Assembly: GCF_026723825.1 (NCBI RefSeq)
Contig: NZ_CP113519.1
Coordinates: 1,302,001-1,366,000, forward strand
From: Pseudomonas sp. GOM7
Lineage (GTDB): Bacteria > Pseudomonadota > Gammaproteobacteria > Pseudomonadales > Pseudomonadaceae
DNA length: 64,000 nt
Reading direction: 5' to 3'
In this document: piece after piece, positions 47,094-56,921 of the stretch
Position numbering within the stretch: the first letter of the stretch is position 1
Layout of the letters: each line of letters opens with the position of its first letter
Made by a program: the position numbers and the translations under genes
Notes under the pieces: generated by a model
Database searches by the model: none
Seen by the model: the letters and a program-made list of their open reading frames with translations, nothing else
Told to the model about the DNA's origin: nothing

Positions 47094-47153
47094 CTAGCTC
47101 GTTCACGCACGGTGACTTCCACCGTGGACACAAGCGAGAAGAGGAGAGCACCC

Positions 47154-47636
47154 ATGCCGAGCGTCGATATCGCCCACTACAAGGACGGCGACTTCCTGGT
47201 CAACTACGAAGAGAAGGTTTTCGAGGACGTCAAGGCGGAACCGGGCGAGAAAGCCCTCATCACCTTCCACACCATCGCTTTCGAGGGCTCCATCGGCCTG
47301 GTCAACATGCTGCAGGCCAAACGCCTGCTGCGCAAAGGCTTCGAGACCAAGGTGCTGCTCTACGGGCCGGGCGTGCAGCTCGGCGTGCAGCGCGGTTTCC
47401 CCACGCTGGGCAACGAAGCCTTCCCCGGCCACTTGGCCGTCAACAACCAGATCAAGGCGTTCATCGAGGAAGGCGGTGAGGTCTATGCCTGCCGCTTCGC
47501 CCTGCAGGCCCTGTACGGGCAGACCGAGAAAGCGCTGATCGAAGGCATCCGCGCCATCAATCCGCTGGACGTGATGGATCTGCGTTTGCTGATGCGCCGC
47601 GAAGGCGCACTGATCATCGACACCTGGACTGCCTGA
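47154..47636 (+). CDS. nitB: Nit1C protein of unknown function (MSMEG_0572/Sll0783 family)
   Basis: 160 residues from ATG 47154 with AAGAGGAGAG ahead; an upstream open frame covers the promoter and is rejected. DsrE-like alpha/beta layout: [48 protein letters not shown] and [18 protein letters not shown] with a conserved Cys. The family is known as nitrogen starvation response proteins and always lies in nit1C clusters. Its biochemical role is unknown. Confidence 0.92.
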   Translation: MPSVDIAHYKDGDFLVNYEEKVFEDVKAEPGEKALITFHTIAFEGSIGLVNMLQAKRLLRKGFETKVLLYGPGVQLGVQRGFPTLGNEAFPGHLAVNNQIKAFIEEGGEVYACRFALQALYGQTEKALIEGIRAINPLDVMDLRLLMRREGALIIDTWTA

Positions 47637-47644
47637 TCCACTCC

Positions 47645-47664
47645 GCCCCTCCTGCGGGAGGGGC
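47645..47664 (+). other. Intercistronic hairpin between nitB and nitC
   Basis: GCCCCTCC-TGCG-GGAGGGGC is a perfect 8-bp GC stem just after the nitB stop, without a T-tract. It may protect the nitB message or attenuate transcription so that nitB is made in excess over nitCDEFGH. Confidence 0.55.
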
Positions 47665-47687
47665 CACGTTCGTATAAGGAAACCGCC

Positions 47688-48668
47688 ATGGCCATCGTCC
47701 GTGCCGCTGCCGTGCAGCTCTCGCCCGTGCTCTACAGCCGCGAGGGTACTGTCGAGAAGATCGTCCAGACCATCCTGCGCCTGGGCCGCGAGGGCGTGCA
47801 GTTCGCCGTCTTCCCGGAAACCGTGGTGCCTTATTACCCCTATTTTTCCTTCGTGCAGCCGCCATTCATGATGGGCAAGGAGCATCTGCGCCTGCTCGAG
47901 GAGTCGGTGCAGGTGCCTTCGGCGGCGACTGCCGCGATTGCCGAGGCCTGCCGCGAAGCGCGCATGGTGGTGTCGCTGGGCATCAACGAGCGTGACGCTG
48001 GCACGATCTACAACGCTCAACTGCTGTTCGATGCCGACGGCAGCCTGCTCCAGCATCGGCGCAAGATCACCCCCACCTACCATGAGCGCATGGTCTGGGG
48101 GCAGGGCGACGGCTCCGGTCTGCGTGCCGTGGCCAGCCAGGTCGGGCGCATCGGCTCGCTGGCCTGCTGGGAGCACTACAACCCGCTGGCGCGTTACGCG
48201 CTGATGGCCGATGGCGAGCAGATCCATGCGGCGATGTTTCCCGGTTCGCTGGTGGGGGAGATCTTCGCCGAGCAGATCGAGGTCAGCATCCGCCACCATG
48301 CGTTGGAGTCCGGCTGCTTCGTGGTCAACGCCACCGCCTGGCTGGAGCCGGAGCAGCAGCAGCGCATCATGGCCGACACCGGCTGTGCGCTGGGGCCGAT
48401 TTCCGGCGGTTGCTTCACCGCCATCGTCAGCCCCGAAGGCAAGCTGCTGGGTGAGCCGCTGCGCAGTGGCGAGGGCGAGGTGATCGCCGATCTCGACCTG
48501 GCGCTGATCGACAAGCGCAAGCGCATGATGGATTCGGTGGGCCACTACAGCCGGCCGGAACTGCTCAGCCTGCTGATCGACCGCACCCCGACTGCCCACC
48601 TGCATGAGCGTGTCACGGCGCTGCCGGGGCGGCATGAAGCCGAGGAGGTCGAGCATGTCAGCCTCTGA
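47688..48668 (+). CDS. nitC: Nitrilase of the nit1C cluster
   Basis: 326 residues. The catalytic triad is visible: Glu44 in [14 protein letters not shown], Lys126 in [13 protein letters not shown], Cys160 in [16 protein letters not shown]. It hydrolyses nitriles to acids and ammonia, and the nit1C nitrilase is reported to be essential for growth on cyanide as nitrogen source in Pseudomonas, perhaps acting on cyanohydrin-type adducts. It overlaps nitD by 14 bases. Length and motifs are normal for branch 1 nitrilases. Confidence 0.96.
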   Translation: MAIVRAAAVQLSPVLYSREGTVEKIVQTILRLGREGVQFAVFPETVVPYYPYFSFVQPPFMMGKEHLRLLEESVQVPSAATAAIAEACREARMVVSLGINERDAGTIYNAQLLFDADGSLLQHRRKITPTYHERMVWGQGDGSGLRAVASQVGRIGSLACWEHYNPLARYALMADGEQIHAAMFPGSLVGEIFAEQIEVSIRHHALESGCFVVNATAWLEPEQQQRIMADTGCALGPISGGCFTAIVSPEGKLLGEPLRSGEGEVIADLDLALIDKRKRMMDSVGHYSRPELLSLLIDRTPTAHLHERVTALPGRHEAEEVEHVSL

Positions 48669-49755
48669 ACGCATCGCCGCGCTGGATCTGCTCAGCGAGC
48701 TGCAGTGCCATGGCGCGCGCTGGCAGGACGACGGCCACGGGCTGTCGCGCAAGGGCGGCGCCGGGCCGTCCGATCACAAGGCGCTGTCGCTGGACGGGCA
48801 TACCGCCATGGTGCCGATGCTCAACCAGGCCTCGCTGCTATCGCCCTACGAGGTGCGTCCGCAGGGGGCGGGCGAGCTGGCGCTGATCTACCGCGACGGC
48901 CAACAGGTGGGCCAGGTGCAGGTGCCTGGGGTGCCGAGCTTCTACGCACGCAGCACCGCCGACGGCATCCCTTACTGGAAGATCGCCACCCTGCACAGCC
49001 ATGACGTGCTGGCCACCACCCTGCTGCAGCACTGCATCCGCATGAACGATGCCGCCAGTGCCTGTCAGTTCTGCGCCATCGGCCAGTCCCTGGAAAGTGG
49101 CAAGACCATCGCGCGCAAGCGCCCGGCCCAGCTCGCCGAAGTGGCCAAGGCGGCGGTGGAGCTCGATGGCGTCAAGCACATGGTGATGACCACCGGCACG
49201 CCGCAGACCTCCGACCGCGGTGCGGCCATCCTCTGCGAGTCGGCAGCGGCCGTCACCGCCGCGGTGGCTCTGCCGATCCAGGCGCAGTGCGAGCCACCGG
49301 ACGAGGACGCCTGGTTTCGCCGTCTGCACGACAGCGGCGTGGTCTCGCTGGGCATGCACCTGGAGGCGGTCACCGACGAAGTGCGCCGGCGGATCATGCC
49401 AGGCAAGGCGCAGGTGCCGCTGGCGCGTTATTTCTCGGCCTTCGCGGCGGCCGTCGAGGTCTTCGGACGTGGCCAGGTCAGCACCTACATCCTGGCCGGG
49501 CTGGGTGACAGCGAAGAGGCCATCGTGGCCATGGCAGAGCGCCTGGCGGCAATGGGCGTCTACCCCTTCGTGGTGCCTTTCGTGCCCATCGACGGCACGC
49601 CGCTGGCGGAGCACTCCAAGCCCGACAGCGCCTTCATGCAGCGCCTGTATCCGCGCATTGGCGCCAGCCTGCAGCGGCACGGGCTGCATTCCGCACAGAT
49701 CAAGGCTGGCTGCGCCAAGTGCGGCGCCTGTTCGGCCCTGAAACGCCACGAGTGA
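48655..49755 (+). CDS. nitD: Radical-SAM-like protein of the nit1C cluster (MSMEG_0568 family)
   Basis: 366 residues from ATG 48655. The putative [4Fe-4S] motif is C127-x9-C137-x2-C140 ([18 protein letters not shown]), wider than the standard Cx3Cx2C. SAM-fold strands follow ([48 protein letters not shown]). The C-terminus has CAKCGAC (353-359), probably an auxiliary cluster. The reaction is unknown; it is always found with the nit1C nitrilase, suggesting modification of an unusual nitrile or its carrier. Confidence 0.92.
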   Translation: MSASERIAALDLLSELQCHGARWQDDGHGLSRKGGAGPSDHKALSLDGHTAMVPMLNQASLLSPYEVRPQGAGELALIYRDGQQVGQVQVPGVPSFYARSTADGIPYWKIATLHSHDVLATTLLQHCIRMNDAASACQFCAIGQSLESGKTIARKRPAQLAEVAKAAVELDGVKHMVMTTGTPQTSDRGAAILCESAAAVTAAVALPIQAQCEPPDEDAWFRRLHDSGVVSLGMHLEAVTDEVRRRIMPGKAQVPLARYFSAFAAAVEVFGRGQVSTYILAGLGDSEEAIVAMAERLAAMGVYPFVVPFVPIDGTPLAEHSKPDSAFMQRLYPRIGASLQRHGLHSAQIKAGCAKCGACSALKRHE

Positions 49756-49766
49756 GGGAAACGACC

Positions 49767-50327
49767 ATGGCCGAACATGCCTTCGCCCTGAATGACGACA
49801 GCTTCCACGACTTTCTCACCGGCGACCTGCTGGTCAAGCCCGCCACCGAGCGCTGGGAACGGGAAGCCTACTATCGCTTGCGCCGTGCGGTCTTCGCCGA
49901 CGAGCAGGGGCTGTTCGCCCAGGATCGGGATGCGCACGACTTCCAGGCCCTGCCTATCGTTGCCGTTGCCTACAACTGTGGCGTGGCCGACCGGGTGGTC
50001 GGTGCGGTACGCATCTACGAGCAGGCACCGGGGCAGTGGTATGGCGGCCGCCTGTGCGTGGAGCGCGACTATCGCCGTCACGGCATGATCGGCAAGGCGC
50101 TGGTCAACGAGGCCGTTTCACGGGCCATCGAACTGGGTTGCCATACCTTTCTGGCCACCGTGCAGGCGCATAACGAAGCCTGGTTCCACGGTCTGCATTG
50201 GCAGAGCCTGCGATCGTTGCAATTGCTCGAGCGCGAGCACGTGCTGATGCAGGCGAACCTGGCGCGCTATCCCTTCATGCCACGCGAGGTGTCGTTGCTG
50301 CCCCTCAAGGAGCGGCGTCATGGCTGA
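49767..50327 (+). CDS. nitE: GNAT acetyltransferase of the nit1C cluster (MSMEG_0567/Sll0786 family)
   Basis: 186 residues from ATG 49767. GNAT fold: YYRLRRAVFADEQGLF, RVVGAVRIYEQAPGQWYGGRLCVERDYRRHGMIGKALVNEAV (acetyl-CoA site R-x-x-x-x-I/G) and FLATVQAHNEAWFHGLHW. In mycobacteria the same domain is fused to the AIR-synthase-like domain; here the two are separate genes overlapping by eight bases. The acyl acceptor is unknown. Confidence 0.92.
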   Translation: MAEHAFALNDDSFHDFLTGDLLVKPATERWEREAYYRLRRAVFADEQGLFAQDRDAHDFQALPIVAVAYNCGVADRVVGAVRIYEQAPGQWYGGRLCVERDYRRHGMIGKALVNEAVSRAIELGCHTFLATVQAHNEAWFHGLHWQSLRSLQLLEREHVLMQANLARYPFMPREVSLLPLKERRHG

Positions 50328-51342
50328 GGCATTGCGCAAGACCCCAGCCACGGGCCTGAGCGAACTGCTCGCGGCACTGCACGACACCCCGGCGATGCGC
50401 GCCAAGCAGGCCATTCAGCGACCGGCCCAGGGTTTTTCCGGCTCGCTGCCGCAGGGCGATGCCCGCTATGCGCTGCCCGGCGACGACACGGCGGCCATAC
50501 GTTGCGGCGAGCATTACCAGTTGCTGGCCATCGAGGGCATGCTGCCGGCCTTCGTCGAGTCCAGCCCCTGGTTCGCCGGCTGGTCGGCGGTGATGGCCAA
50601 TGTCAGCGATATCGCTGCCATGGGCGGGCGCCCCACGGCGGTGGTCAATGCCTACTGGCACCATGACGAGGGCAAGGCCGAGCAGTTGCTTCAGGGCATC
50701 CGCGAGGCCTGCCAGGCCTATGGCCTGCTGCTGGCGGGCGGGCATACCCATCAGGGCACCGATGCCCCTGCCGGCTTGGCGGTGGCCATAACCGGCATCG
50801 CTCACCGTCTGCTCTCCACCTTGCATGTCGCGCCCGGCCAGGTACTGGCGATGGCGGTCGATCTGGAGGGTCGCTGGCACCCCGGCGTGCCGTACTGGAA
50901 GGCCTTCGAGCAACGCTCTGGCGAGCGTCTGCGCAGCCAGCTCGATGTGCTGCCACGCCTGGCCGAAGGTGGCTTGCTGGCGGCGGCCAAGGACATCAGC
51001 AACGCCGGCCTGCTGGGCACCCTGCTGATGCTGCTGGAGCCGACCGGCTGTGGCGCAAGGCTTGAACTCGATGCACTGCCGCGCCCGGTCGACGGCGATT
51101 TGCTGCGCTGGCTGCAGGCGTTTCCCAGCTACGGCTTCCTGCTGACCCTGGAGGAAAGCGCCTGGGCCGACGTGCGCACCGCCTTCGCCCTGGAAGGGCT
51201 GACCTGTGCGCGCATCGGTCGGATCGACGACAGCGCCAGCCTGCAGGTGGAGCTGGGCGGCGAGGTCATGGAGTTCTGGAACCTCGGGCAACGCCCATTC
51301 ACCGGTTTCACCCAATCAACCCCAGCGTGCGAGGACTGCTGA
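50320..51342 (+). CDS. nitF: AIR-synthase-like (PurM/SelD-fold) protein of the nit1C cluster (Sll0787 family)
   Basis: 340 residues. PurM fold: FSGSLPQGDARYALPGDDTAAIRCG (nucleotide/metal Asp pair), MANVSDIAAMGGRPTAVVNAY, LLAGGHTHQGTDAP and GLLAAAKDISNAGLLGTLLMLLE. It would activate an amide or carboxyl group with ATP. It overlaps nitE by eight bases and is followed two bases later by nitG. Confidence 0.93.
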   Translation: MAEALRKTPATGLSELLAALHDTPAMRAKQAIQRPAQGFSGSLPQGDARYALPGDDTAAIRCGEHYQLLAIEGMLPAFVESSPWFAGWSAVMANVSDIAAMGGRPTAVVNAYWHHDEGKAEQLLQGIREACQAYGLLLAGGHTHQGTDAPAGLAVAITGIAHRLLSTLHVAPGQVLAMAVDLEGRWHPGVPYWKAFEQRSGERLRSQLDVLPRLAEGGLLAAAKDISNAGLLGTLLMLLEPTGCGARLELDALPRPVDGDLLRWLQAFPSYGFLLTLEESAWADVRTAFALEGLTCARIGRIDDSASLQVELGGEVMEFWNLGQRPFTGFTQSTPACEDC

Positions 51343-51343
51343 G

Positions 51344-51661
51344 ATGCCTGCCGTCAACTTCAGGATGCGCTGGCCCGATGGCCAGGAAATGTCCGGTTAT
51401 TCACCTTCCACCGTGATCTACGAACACCTCAGCCCGGGTGCCAGCTATGCGCTCGAGGACTTCATCCTGCGTGCCGAGAACGCCCTCAACGCCGCTTCCG
51501 AGCGGGTCAGGGAGGTCAAGGGTTTCTACTGCAGTTCGGCCATGGACACCATGGGCGCCCTGCGCCACCAGGCGCGCCGCTACGAGGGAGGCAGCGTACA
51601 GATTCTCGACATGCAAACGGCCCATGCCGGGCAGGTCAACAGCGGCTGGAACTCGTTCTAG
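51344..51661 (+). CDS. nitG: Small nit1C protein (MSMEG_0570 family)
   Basis: 105 residues from ATG 51344, two bases after the nitF stop; the open frame extends back into nitF. Recognisable by [39 protein letters not shown] and [13 protein letters not shown] with a conserved Cys. The family is called nitrogen starvation response protein and is restricted to nit1C clusters. Its function is unknown. Confidence 0.92.
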   Translation: MPAVNFRMRWPDGQEMSGYSPSTVIYEHLSPGASYALEDFILRAENALNAASERVREVKGFYCSSAMDTMGALRHQARRYEGGSVQILDMQTAHAGQVNSGWNSF

Positions 51662-51701
51662 CTGCCCCTTTCATCAGCACCCGTCACCCGTGGAGCGCCC
51701 A

Positions 51702-52967
51702 ATGCCCAGTCATCTCAAATCCGTACAGGTTCCCCATCATCAGGTCATCATCGTCGGCGGCGGGCAGGCCGGTCTGTCGGCCAGCTACTACCTGCAGCAG
51801 CAAGGCATCGACCATCTGCTGCTGGAAAAGCACAGCCTCACCCATAGCTGGCGCACCCAGCGCTGGGATGCCTTCTGCCTGGTGACGCCGAACTGGCAGT
51901 GCGCGCTGCCGGGCTACCCCTATGCCGGGGACGACCCGCATGGGTTCATGAAGCGTGAGGAAATCATCGACTACCTCGACGGCTTCATTCGCAGCGTCGA
52001 CGCTCCCGCCCGTGAGGGCGTCGTGGTACAGCGTGTCAGCCCGCGTCCGCAGGGCGGTTATGCGGTACAGACCAGTGTTGGCGAGTTCAGCGCCGATCAG
52101 GTCATCATCGCCTCTGGTGGTTATCACACGCCCATCATCCCGCGCCTGGCCGAGCGTTTGCCGGCGGATATCGTCCAGTTGCATTCCGAGCAGTACCGCA
52201 ACCCGCAGGCGCTGCCCGAAGGCAATGTGCTGGTGGTGGGCTCGGGGCAATCCGGCGCGCAGATCGCCGAGGATCTGCACCTGGCCGGGCGCAAGGTCTA
52301 CCTGGCGGTCGGTGATGCTCCGCGTTGCGCGCGCTTTTACCGTGGTCGCGACGTGGTCGACTGGCTGGCCGAGATGGGCTACTACGACATCGGGGTCGAC
52401 CAGCATCCGCTACGCGAGGGCGTGCGCGACAATACCAACCACTACGTGACCGGCCGCGATGGCGGGCGTGATATCGACCTGCGCAGGTTCGCCCTGGAGG
52501 GCATGCAGTTGTACGGCCTGTTGCAGCGCCTCGACGGCGAGACCCTGAGCTTCAGCGACGATCTGCAAGCGAGGCTGGATGCCGCCGATGCGGTCTACAA
52601 CCGGATCAACGCCAGCATCGATGCCTACATCGCCGAGAAGGGCATCGATGCACCGCCCGGTGAACCCTATGAACCGGTCTGGCGCCCGCAACAGGTGCCG
52701 ACCGAGCTGCATCTGCGGCAGGCCGGCATCACCAGCGTCATCTGGTGCATCGGTTTCAGCCCGGATTTTTCCTGGGTCGATGCCGGGGTATTCAATGGCC
52801 GTGGGCATCCGGTGCATAACCGTGGCGTCACTGCGGTCTCCGGGCTGTATTTCCTCGGCCTGCCCTGGTTGCATACCTGGGGCTCGGGGCGTTTTTCCGG
52901 GGTTGCCCGCGACGCCGAATACCTGGTCAAGCGCATCGCCCAGCAGCGCAAGGCGATTGCCGGCTAG
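51702..52967 (+). CDS. nitH: Flavin-dependent monooxygenase-like protein of the nit1C cluster (MSMEG_0569 family)
   Basis: 421 residues from ATG 51702; the longer frame lies over nitG. Two Rossmann motifs, [16 protein letters not shown] for FAD and [17 protein letters not shown] for NADPH, as in flavin monooxygenases, plus [25 protein letters not shown] at the end. It probably oxidises the nitrile or amide intermediate. Last gene of the cluster; the next gene is convergent. Confidence 0.93.
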   Translation: MPSHLKSVQVPHHQVIIVGGGQAGLSASYYLQQQGIDHLLLEKHSLTHSWRTQRWDAFCLVTPNWQCALPGYPYAGDDPHGFMKREEIIDYLDGFIRSVDAPAREGVVVQRVSPRPQGGYAVQTSVGEFSADQVIIASGGYHTPIIPRLAERLPADIVQLHSEQYRNPQALPEGNVLVVGSGQSGAQIAEDLHLAGRKVYLAVGDAPRCARFYRGRDVVDWLAEMGYYDIGVDQHPLREGVRDNTNHYVTGRDGGRDIDLRRFALEGMQLYGLLQRLDGETLSFSDDLQARLDAADAVYNRINASIDAYIAEKGIDAPPGEPYEPVWRPQQVPTELHLRQAGITSVIWCIGFSPDFSWVDAGVFNGRGHPVHNRGVTAVSGLYFLGLPWLHTWGSGRFSGVARDAEYLVKRIAQQRKAIAG

Positions 52968-52983
52968 CAGCAGGTTCGATCTG

Positions 52984-53958
52984 TTACGGGGCGCCTGCCG
53001 GCATGCGCAGGAAGCGCTTGCGAAAGGCGGCCGGCGAGATCCCGACCCGTTGGCAGAACAGGCGGCGGAAGGAGTTGCTGTCCTCGTAGCCCACTCGGCT
53101 GGTGATGGTCTCGAAGCTCTGCCGGGTGGTTTCCAGCAGCTCCTTGGCCTTTTCCAGGCGCAAGGCCTGCAGATAGGCCAGCGGCGTGTGGCCGGTGGCC
53201 TCCTTGAAGCGGCGCTTGAAGTTGCGCACGCCGAAGCCGAAGCGTGCGGCCAGTTCGTCGATGCCGCAGGGCTCGGCGAAGTGCGCTTCCATCCAGTCCT
53301 GCACGCGCAGGATCGCCTCGTCGCCATGGCCTCGCGGCATCGACCAGCTTATGTAGACCGACTGCTCGCTACGCACGTTGTCGATCAGCAGGTAGCGGCT
53401 GCATTGCTGCGCCAGCTCGCGCGAGGCGAAGCGGCGGATCAGGTGCAGCAGCAGATCCATCGCCGCACTGGCGCCGGCGCTGGTGATCAGCCGGCCGTCC
53501 TCGCAGAGGATGCGTCGTTCGTCCACACGAACCCTGTGGTAACGGCGCCGCAGCAGGTCGGCGAAGGCCCAGTGGGTGGTCGCCTCGATATCGTCGAGCA
53601 GGCCTGCCTCGGCGAGCATGAAGGTGGCGGTGCACATCGAGGCGACGACCGCACCTTGCTCATGTTGACGGCGCAGCCAGTCGCGATAGTGCCCGAAGGC
53701 AGGTAGTGCCTCGCGCAGGCTGAACAGAAAGCCGGGGATCAGCACCAGGTCGGTGTGCTCTATGGCATCCAGCGCCATGTCCACCGGCATGGCGCGGCCC
53801 TGTGCGCTGGTAACCGGCTGGCCATCCAGCGAGGCCAGGCTGAGGGTGAAGGGCGGGGCGGCCGGCAGGGCGAAGCGATTGGCCGCATCCAGCACTTCCA
53901 GGGCCAGGGCGGCACTGGCCAGCGAGCTGTGTTCGGCCAGAATCAGGGTGATGTGCAT
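52984..53958 (-). CDS. GlxA-family AraC regulator with DJ-1/PfpI domain
   Basis: 324 residues. An N-terminal DJ-1/PfpI-like domain (residues 1-185) with ASMCTATFMLAEAGLLDD at the nucleophile-elbow position is followed by an AraC HTH domain: CGIDELAARFGFGVRNFKRRFKEATG and QSFETITSRVGYEDSNSFRRLF. Regulators of this type control catabolism of quaternary amines and amino acids in Pseudomonas (GbdR, CdhR, ArgR). Its target is unknown; it may act on the flanking nit or thioesterase genes. Confidence 0.92.
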   Translation of the reverse strand: MHITLILAEHSSLASAALALEVLDAANRFALPAAPPFTLSLASLDGQPVTSAQGRAMPVDMALDAIEHTDLVLIPGFLFSLREALPAFGHYRDWLRRQHEQGAVVASMCTATFMLAEAGLLDDIEATTHWAFADLLRRRYHRVRVDERRILCEDGRLITSAGASAAMDLLLHLIRRFASRELAQQCSRYLLIDNVRSEQSVYISWSMPRGHGDEAILRVQDWMEAHFAEPCGIDELAARFGFGVRNFKRRFKEATGHTPLAYLQALRLEKAKELLETTRQSFETITSRVGYEDSNSFRRLFCQRVGISPAAFRKRFLRMPAGAP

Positions 53959-54065
53959 GAAGGCTCTCTTGCGTAAACCGCATGCTATTAGTCATTTCTG
54001 CACCTACTCTACTGCACAAGCCCTACTTAGAGTGCGGCACTCTCATTCAAACAGGTGTTTGTCGC

Positions 54066-54608
54066 ATGAACCTATGGTTTCGCCTTCTGCTGATGTTGCT
54101 GCGCCGCCCCTGGCGCAGGCCGGTTCCAGGGCTCGCCACCACCGTGGTGCGCATGCGGGTCTGGCCGCTGGATCTGGACTTCAACCGGCACGTCACCAAT
54201 GGCCGTTACTTCACCCTGGCCGATGTCGGGCGCATGGATTACGTGCTGCGCAGCGGCGCCTTTCGCGTAGCCCTGCGCCATCGCGCGCTGCCCATAGTCG
54301 GTGACGTATGGGGCAAGTTTCGCCGTGAGCTGAAGCTGTTCGAGCGTTTCGAGATTCACACGCGCATGCTGGGCTGGGACGACAAGTGGAGCTTCGTCGA
54401 GCACCGCTTCGTCAAGGATCAGCGGGTGATCGCCGTGGTGGTCATGCGCGGGCTGTTCCGTGGACCGAAGGGCAATGTCGCGCCTGCCGAGTTCGCTCGT
54501 GAGCTGGGCCTGGACGAACAGTCGCCACCCTTGCCGCAATGGCTGCAGCAATGGTCGAGCAGTTGCGACGGGCTGAGCCAGCAGCTACGGGAAACCGAGC
54601 GCCCATAA
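54066..54608 (+). CDS. Acyl-CoA thioesterase-like protein (THEM6/4HBT family)
   Basis: 180 residues from ATG 54066 (MNLWFRLLLMLLRRPW). An N-terminal hydrophobic or basic anchor precedes a hot-dog domain: VWPLDLDFNRHVTNGRYFTLADVGRMDYVL (the D-x-N-x-H-x-x-N-x-x-Y signature of 4HBT thioesterases) and KLFERFEIHTRMLGWDDKW. It starts 107 bases after and divergent from the GlxA-type regulator, which may control it. The acyl substrate is unknown. Confidence 0.86.
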   Translation: MNLWFRLLLMLLRRPWRRPVPGLATTVVRMRVWPLDLDFNRHVTNGRYFTLADVGRMDYVLRSGAFRVALRHRALPIVGDVWGKFRRELKLFERFEIHTRMLGWDDKWSFVEHRFVKDQRVIAVVVMRGLFRGPKGNVAPAEFARELGLDEQSPPLPQWLQQWSSSCDGLSQQLRETERP

Positions 54609-54618
54609 ACGGCGGCGC

Positions 54619-55218
54619 TCAATCCGCCCCGTAGTTCATGATCGACAGCAGGCGGATCGGCACCTTCACCAGCTTTTCCGGGCCGTGGGGCACTTCGCCG
54701 TCGAAGGTCAGGCTGTCGCCGGCCTGCATCGGGTAGAGCTGGTTGCCGTGGCGGTACACCAGTTCCCCCTCCAGCAGGTGCAGGAACTCGGTGCCGGGAT
54801 GGGCGAAGGTGGGGAACTCCTCGCTGGCGTCGTCCATGCTCACCATGTAGGCCTCGAAGCTCTTCTTCGGCCCACGGGTGTGGTTGAGCAGGTGATAGGT
54901 GTGGCCCTTGTCGGTGCCGCGACGCACCACTTCGAGGCCTTCGCCGCCCTTCACCAGCAGGGCGCCACCGCCTTGCTGGTCGTACTGGCTGAACAGCTTG
55001 GACATGGGCATGCCTAGCACGTCGCAAAGGCGGCTGAGAGTATCGAGGCTGGTGGACACCTGGGCATTCTCGATCTTGCTCAGCATGCCCTGGCTGATCC
55101 CGGCGATGCGCGCCACATCGGCGATTTTCAGTTCCTGGGCCTGGCGCTGGCGGCGAATCTGCATGCCCAGGTATTGCTCGAGCTTGAGGCGGGGAGGCGT
55201 TTCCGGCGTGGTCGTCAT
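54619..55218 (-). CDS. XRE-cupin transcriptional regulator divergent from glnT
   Basis: 199 residues. The N-terminal XRE HTH (IRRQRQAQELKIADVARIAGISQGMLSKIENAQ) is followed by a cupin sensor (EEFPTFAHPGTEFLHLLEGELVYRHG, QAGDSLTFDGEVPHGPEKL). Such regulators commonly sit beside glutamine-synthetase-like genes of amine metabolism. The 240-base gap to glnT contains an NtrC-like site and a sigma-54 promoter, so glnT is probably under both general nitrogen and local control. Confidence 0.92.
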   Translation of the reverse strand: MTTTPETPPRLKLEQYLGMQIRRQRQAQELKIADVARIAGISQGMLSKIENAQVSTSLDTLSRLCDVLGMPMSKLFSQYDQQGGGALLVKGGEGLEVVRRGTDKGHTYHLLNHTRGPKKSFEAYMVSMDDASEEFPTFAHPGTEFLHLLEGELVYRHGNQLYPMQAGDSLTFDGEVPHGPEKLVKVPIRLLSIMNYGAD

Positions 55219-55250
55219 ACAGGCTTATTTCTTCTATGAATAAAAAATTC

Positions 55251-55265
55251 GCACCAGGAATGTGC
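55251..55265. promoter_or_regulatory. NtrC-like binding site upstream of glnT
   Basis: GCACCAGGAATGTGC gives GCAC-N7-GTGC, the NtrC dyad pattern. It lies about 120-130 bases upstream of the glnT -24 element. A half-site CGGTGCG follows at 55280. The full consensus GCACCA-N3-TGGTGC is not met, so affinity is uncertain. Confidence 0.55.
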
Positions 55266-55383
55266 GGGCTGCCTTGCTTCGGTGCGTTTTTTGATCGCGA
55301 CTTTCCTCGTATGAAAGCATTTTTCCTCGGCAGATAGAAGAAAGACGCGGGTTTCCGGTAGGTACGGTCCTGGCATATCCAGT

Positions 55384-55399
55384 TGGCAAGCTGCTTGCA
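55384..55399 (+). promoter_or_regulatory. Sigma-54 promoter of glnT-glxBCD
   Basis: TGGCAAGCTGCTTGCA matches TGGCACG-N4-TTGCW with one mismatch and perfect spacing, including a complete -12 TTGCA. The predicted start near 55410 leaves about 50 bases before ATG 55463. Confidence 0.8.
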
Positions 55400-55462
55400 T
55401 TTCTTTTGGGGAAATTAAAATTCCCCAGCGGAATAATGGCGACGCCAGCGGAGGCCCAAACC

Positions 55463-56797
55463 ATGTTGCCCAGTGAAACCCAGAAAATAATCGACCAGCA
55501 CGGCATCAAGTACGTGCTGGCCCAGTTCGTCGATATCCACGGTGCGGCCAAGACCAAGTCGGTGCCGGTCGCGGGCCTTGAGGCGGTGGCCGAGGAGGGC
55601 GCCGGCTTCGCCGGGTTCGCCATCTGGGGCATGGGCATGGAGCCGCACGGCCCGGATTTCATGGCCCGTGGCGACCTCTCCACGTTGATGCCGGTGCCCT
55701 GGCAGCCGGGCTACGGTCGCGTTGTGTGCATCGGCCATGTCCATGGCCAGCCCTGGCCCTACGACACCCGCTACGTGTTGCAGCAGCAGGTGGCGCGCCT
55801 GAGCGAGCGTGGCTGGACGCTGAATACCGGGCTGGAGCCGGAATTCAGCCTGTTTCGCCGCGATGCCGCGGGCAAACTGTGCCCGGTGGATGCCAGCGAC
55901 AAGCTGGAGAAGCCCTGTTATGACTACAAGGGCCTGTCGCGTTCGCGCGCCTTTCTGGAAAAACTCACCGAGTCGCTGCAGCCGGTGGGCTTCGATATCT
56001 ACCAGATCGACCACGAGGACGCCTGCGGCCAGTTCGAGATCAACTACACCTACAGCGATGCCATGGAGTCGGCGGATCGCTTCACCTTCTTCCGCATGGC
56101 TGCCGGCGAGATCGCCAACGACCTGGGCATGATCTGCTCGTTCATGCCCAAGCCGGATCCGCGCCGCGCCGGCAACGGCATGCACTTTCACCTGTCGATC
56201 GGCAATGGCACCAGCAAGAACCTCTTCCATGACGCCAGCGACCCCAGCGGCATGGGCCTGTCCAGGCTGGCCTATCATTTCCTTGCCGGCCTGTTGGCCC
56301 ATGGCCCGGCGCTGTGCGCCTTCGCCGCGCCGACGGTGAATTCCTACAAGCGCCTGGTCGTCGGTCGCTCGCTGTCCGGTGCGACCTGGGCGCCGGCCTT
56401 CATCGCCTACGGCGACAACAACCGCTCGGCGATGCTGCGCATCCCTTACGGGCGCATCGAGTTCCGCCTGCCGGACGCCGGCTGCAATCCCTACCTGGTC
56501 ACCGCCGCGATCATCGCCGCCGGCCTCGACGGCATCGACCGCCAGCTCGAACCGGGTGCTCCCTGCAACGAGAATCTCTACAACCTGAGCCTGGACGAGA
56601 TCGCCGCGCGCGGCATCAAGACCCTGCCGCAGTCGCTCAAGGAAGCCTGTGACGCGCTGGAGGCCGACCCGCTGTTCCGTGAGGTGCTGGGCGCGGAGGT
56701 GGTCGACGAGTTCCTCAAGCTCAAGCGCATGGAATGGGTCGAGTACAGCCGCCACGTCTCCGATTGGGAGATCGAGCGTTACACCGAATTTTTCTGA
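55463..56797 (+). CDS. glnT: Type III glutamate-ammonia ligase, probable gamma-glutamylmethylamide synthetase
   Basis: 444 residues from ATG 55463, chosen for GCGGAGG eight bases ahead; ATG 55436 is weaker. Glutamine-synthetase fold: beta-grasp with [16 protein letters not shown], then [69 protein letters not shown] and [24 protein letters not shown]. The length equals that of GmaS enzymes, which join glutamate and methylamine. Followed by glxB, C and D (N-methylglutamate synthase-like), so gmaS is the likelier role than plain glutamine synthesis. Inference from family and neighbours. Confidence 0.9.
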   Translation: MLPSETQKIIDQHGIKYVLAQFVDIHGAAKTKSVPVAGLEAVAEEGAGFAGFAIWGMGMEPHGPDFMARGDLSTLMPVPWQPGYGRVVCIGHVHGQPWPYDTRYVLQQQVARLSERGWTLNTGLEPEFSLFRRDAAGKLCPVDASDKLEKPCYDYKGLSRSRAFLEKLTESLQPVGFDIYQIDHEDACGQFEINYTYSDAMESADRFTFFRMAAGEIANDLGMICSFMPKPDPRRAGNGMHFHLSIGNGTSKNLFHDASDPSGMGLSRLAYHFLAGLLAHGPALCAFAAPTVNSYKRLVVGRSLSGATWAPAFIAYGDNNRSAMLRIPYGRIEFRLPDAGCNPYLVTAAIIAAGLDGIDRQLEPGAPCNENLYNLSLDEIAARGIKTLPQSLKEACDALEADPLFREVLGAEVVDEFLKLKRMEWVEYSRHVSDWEIERYTEFF

Positions 56798-56921
56798 AGC
56801 GCCAAGCCACAAGCTTCGAGCCGTAAGCAAAGCGGTGCGAAGCCTGGCACGGCGTCCGTATCAACTCGGTCAGCTTGCCGCTTGAGGCTTGCAGCTACCG
56901 AACGCAGTGAGGACTGCTCTT

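Noticed and set aside
55366..55382. TGGCATATCCAGTTGG as the glnT sigma-54 promoter
   Set aside because: The -12 GC is out of register; the adjacent TGGCAAGCTGCTTGCA fits far better.
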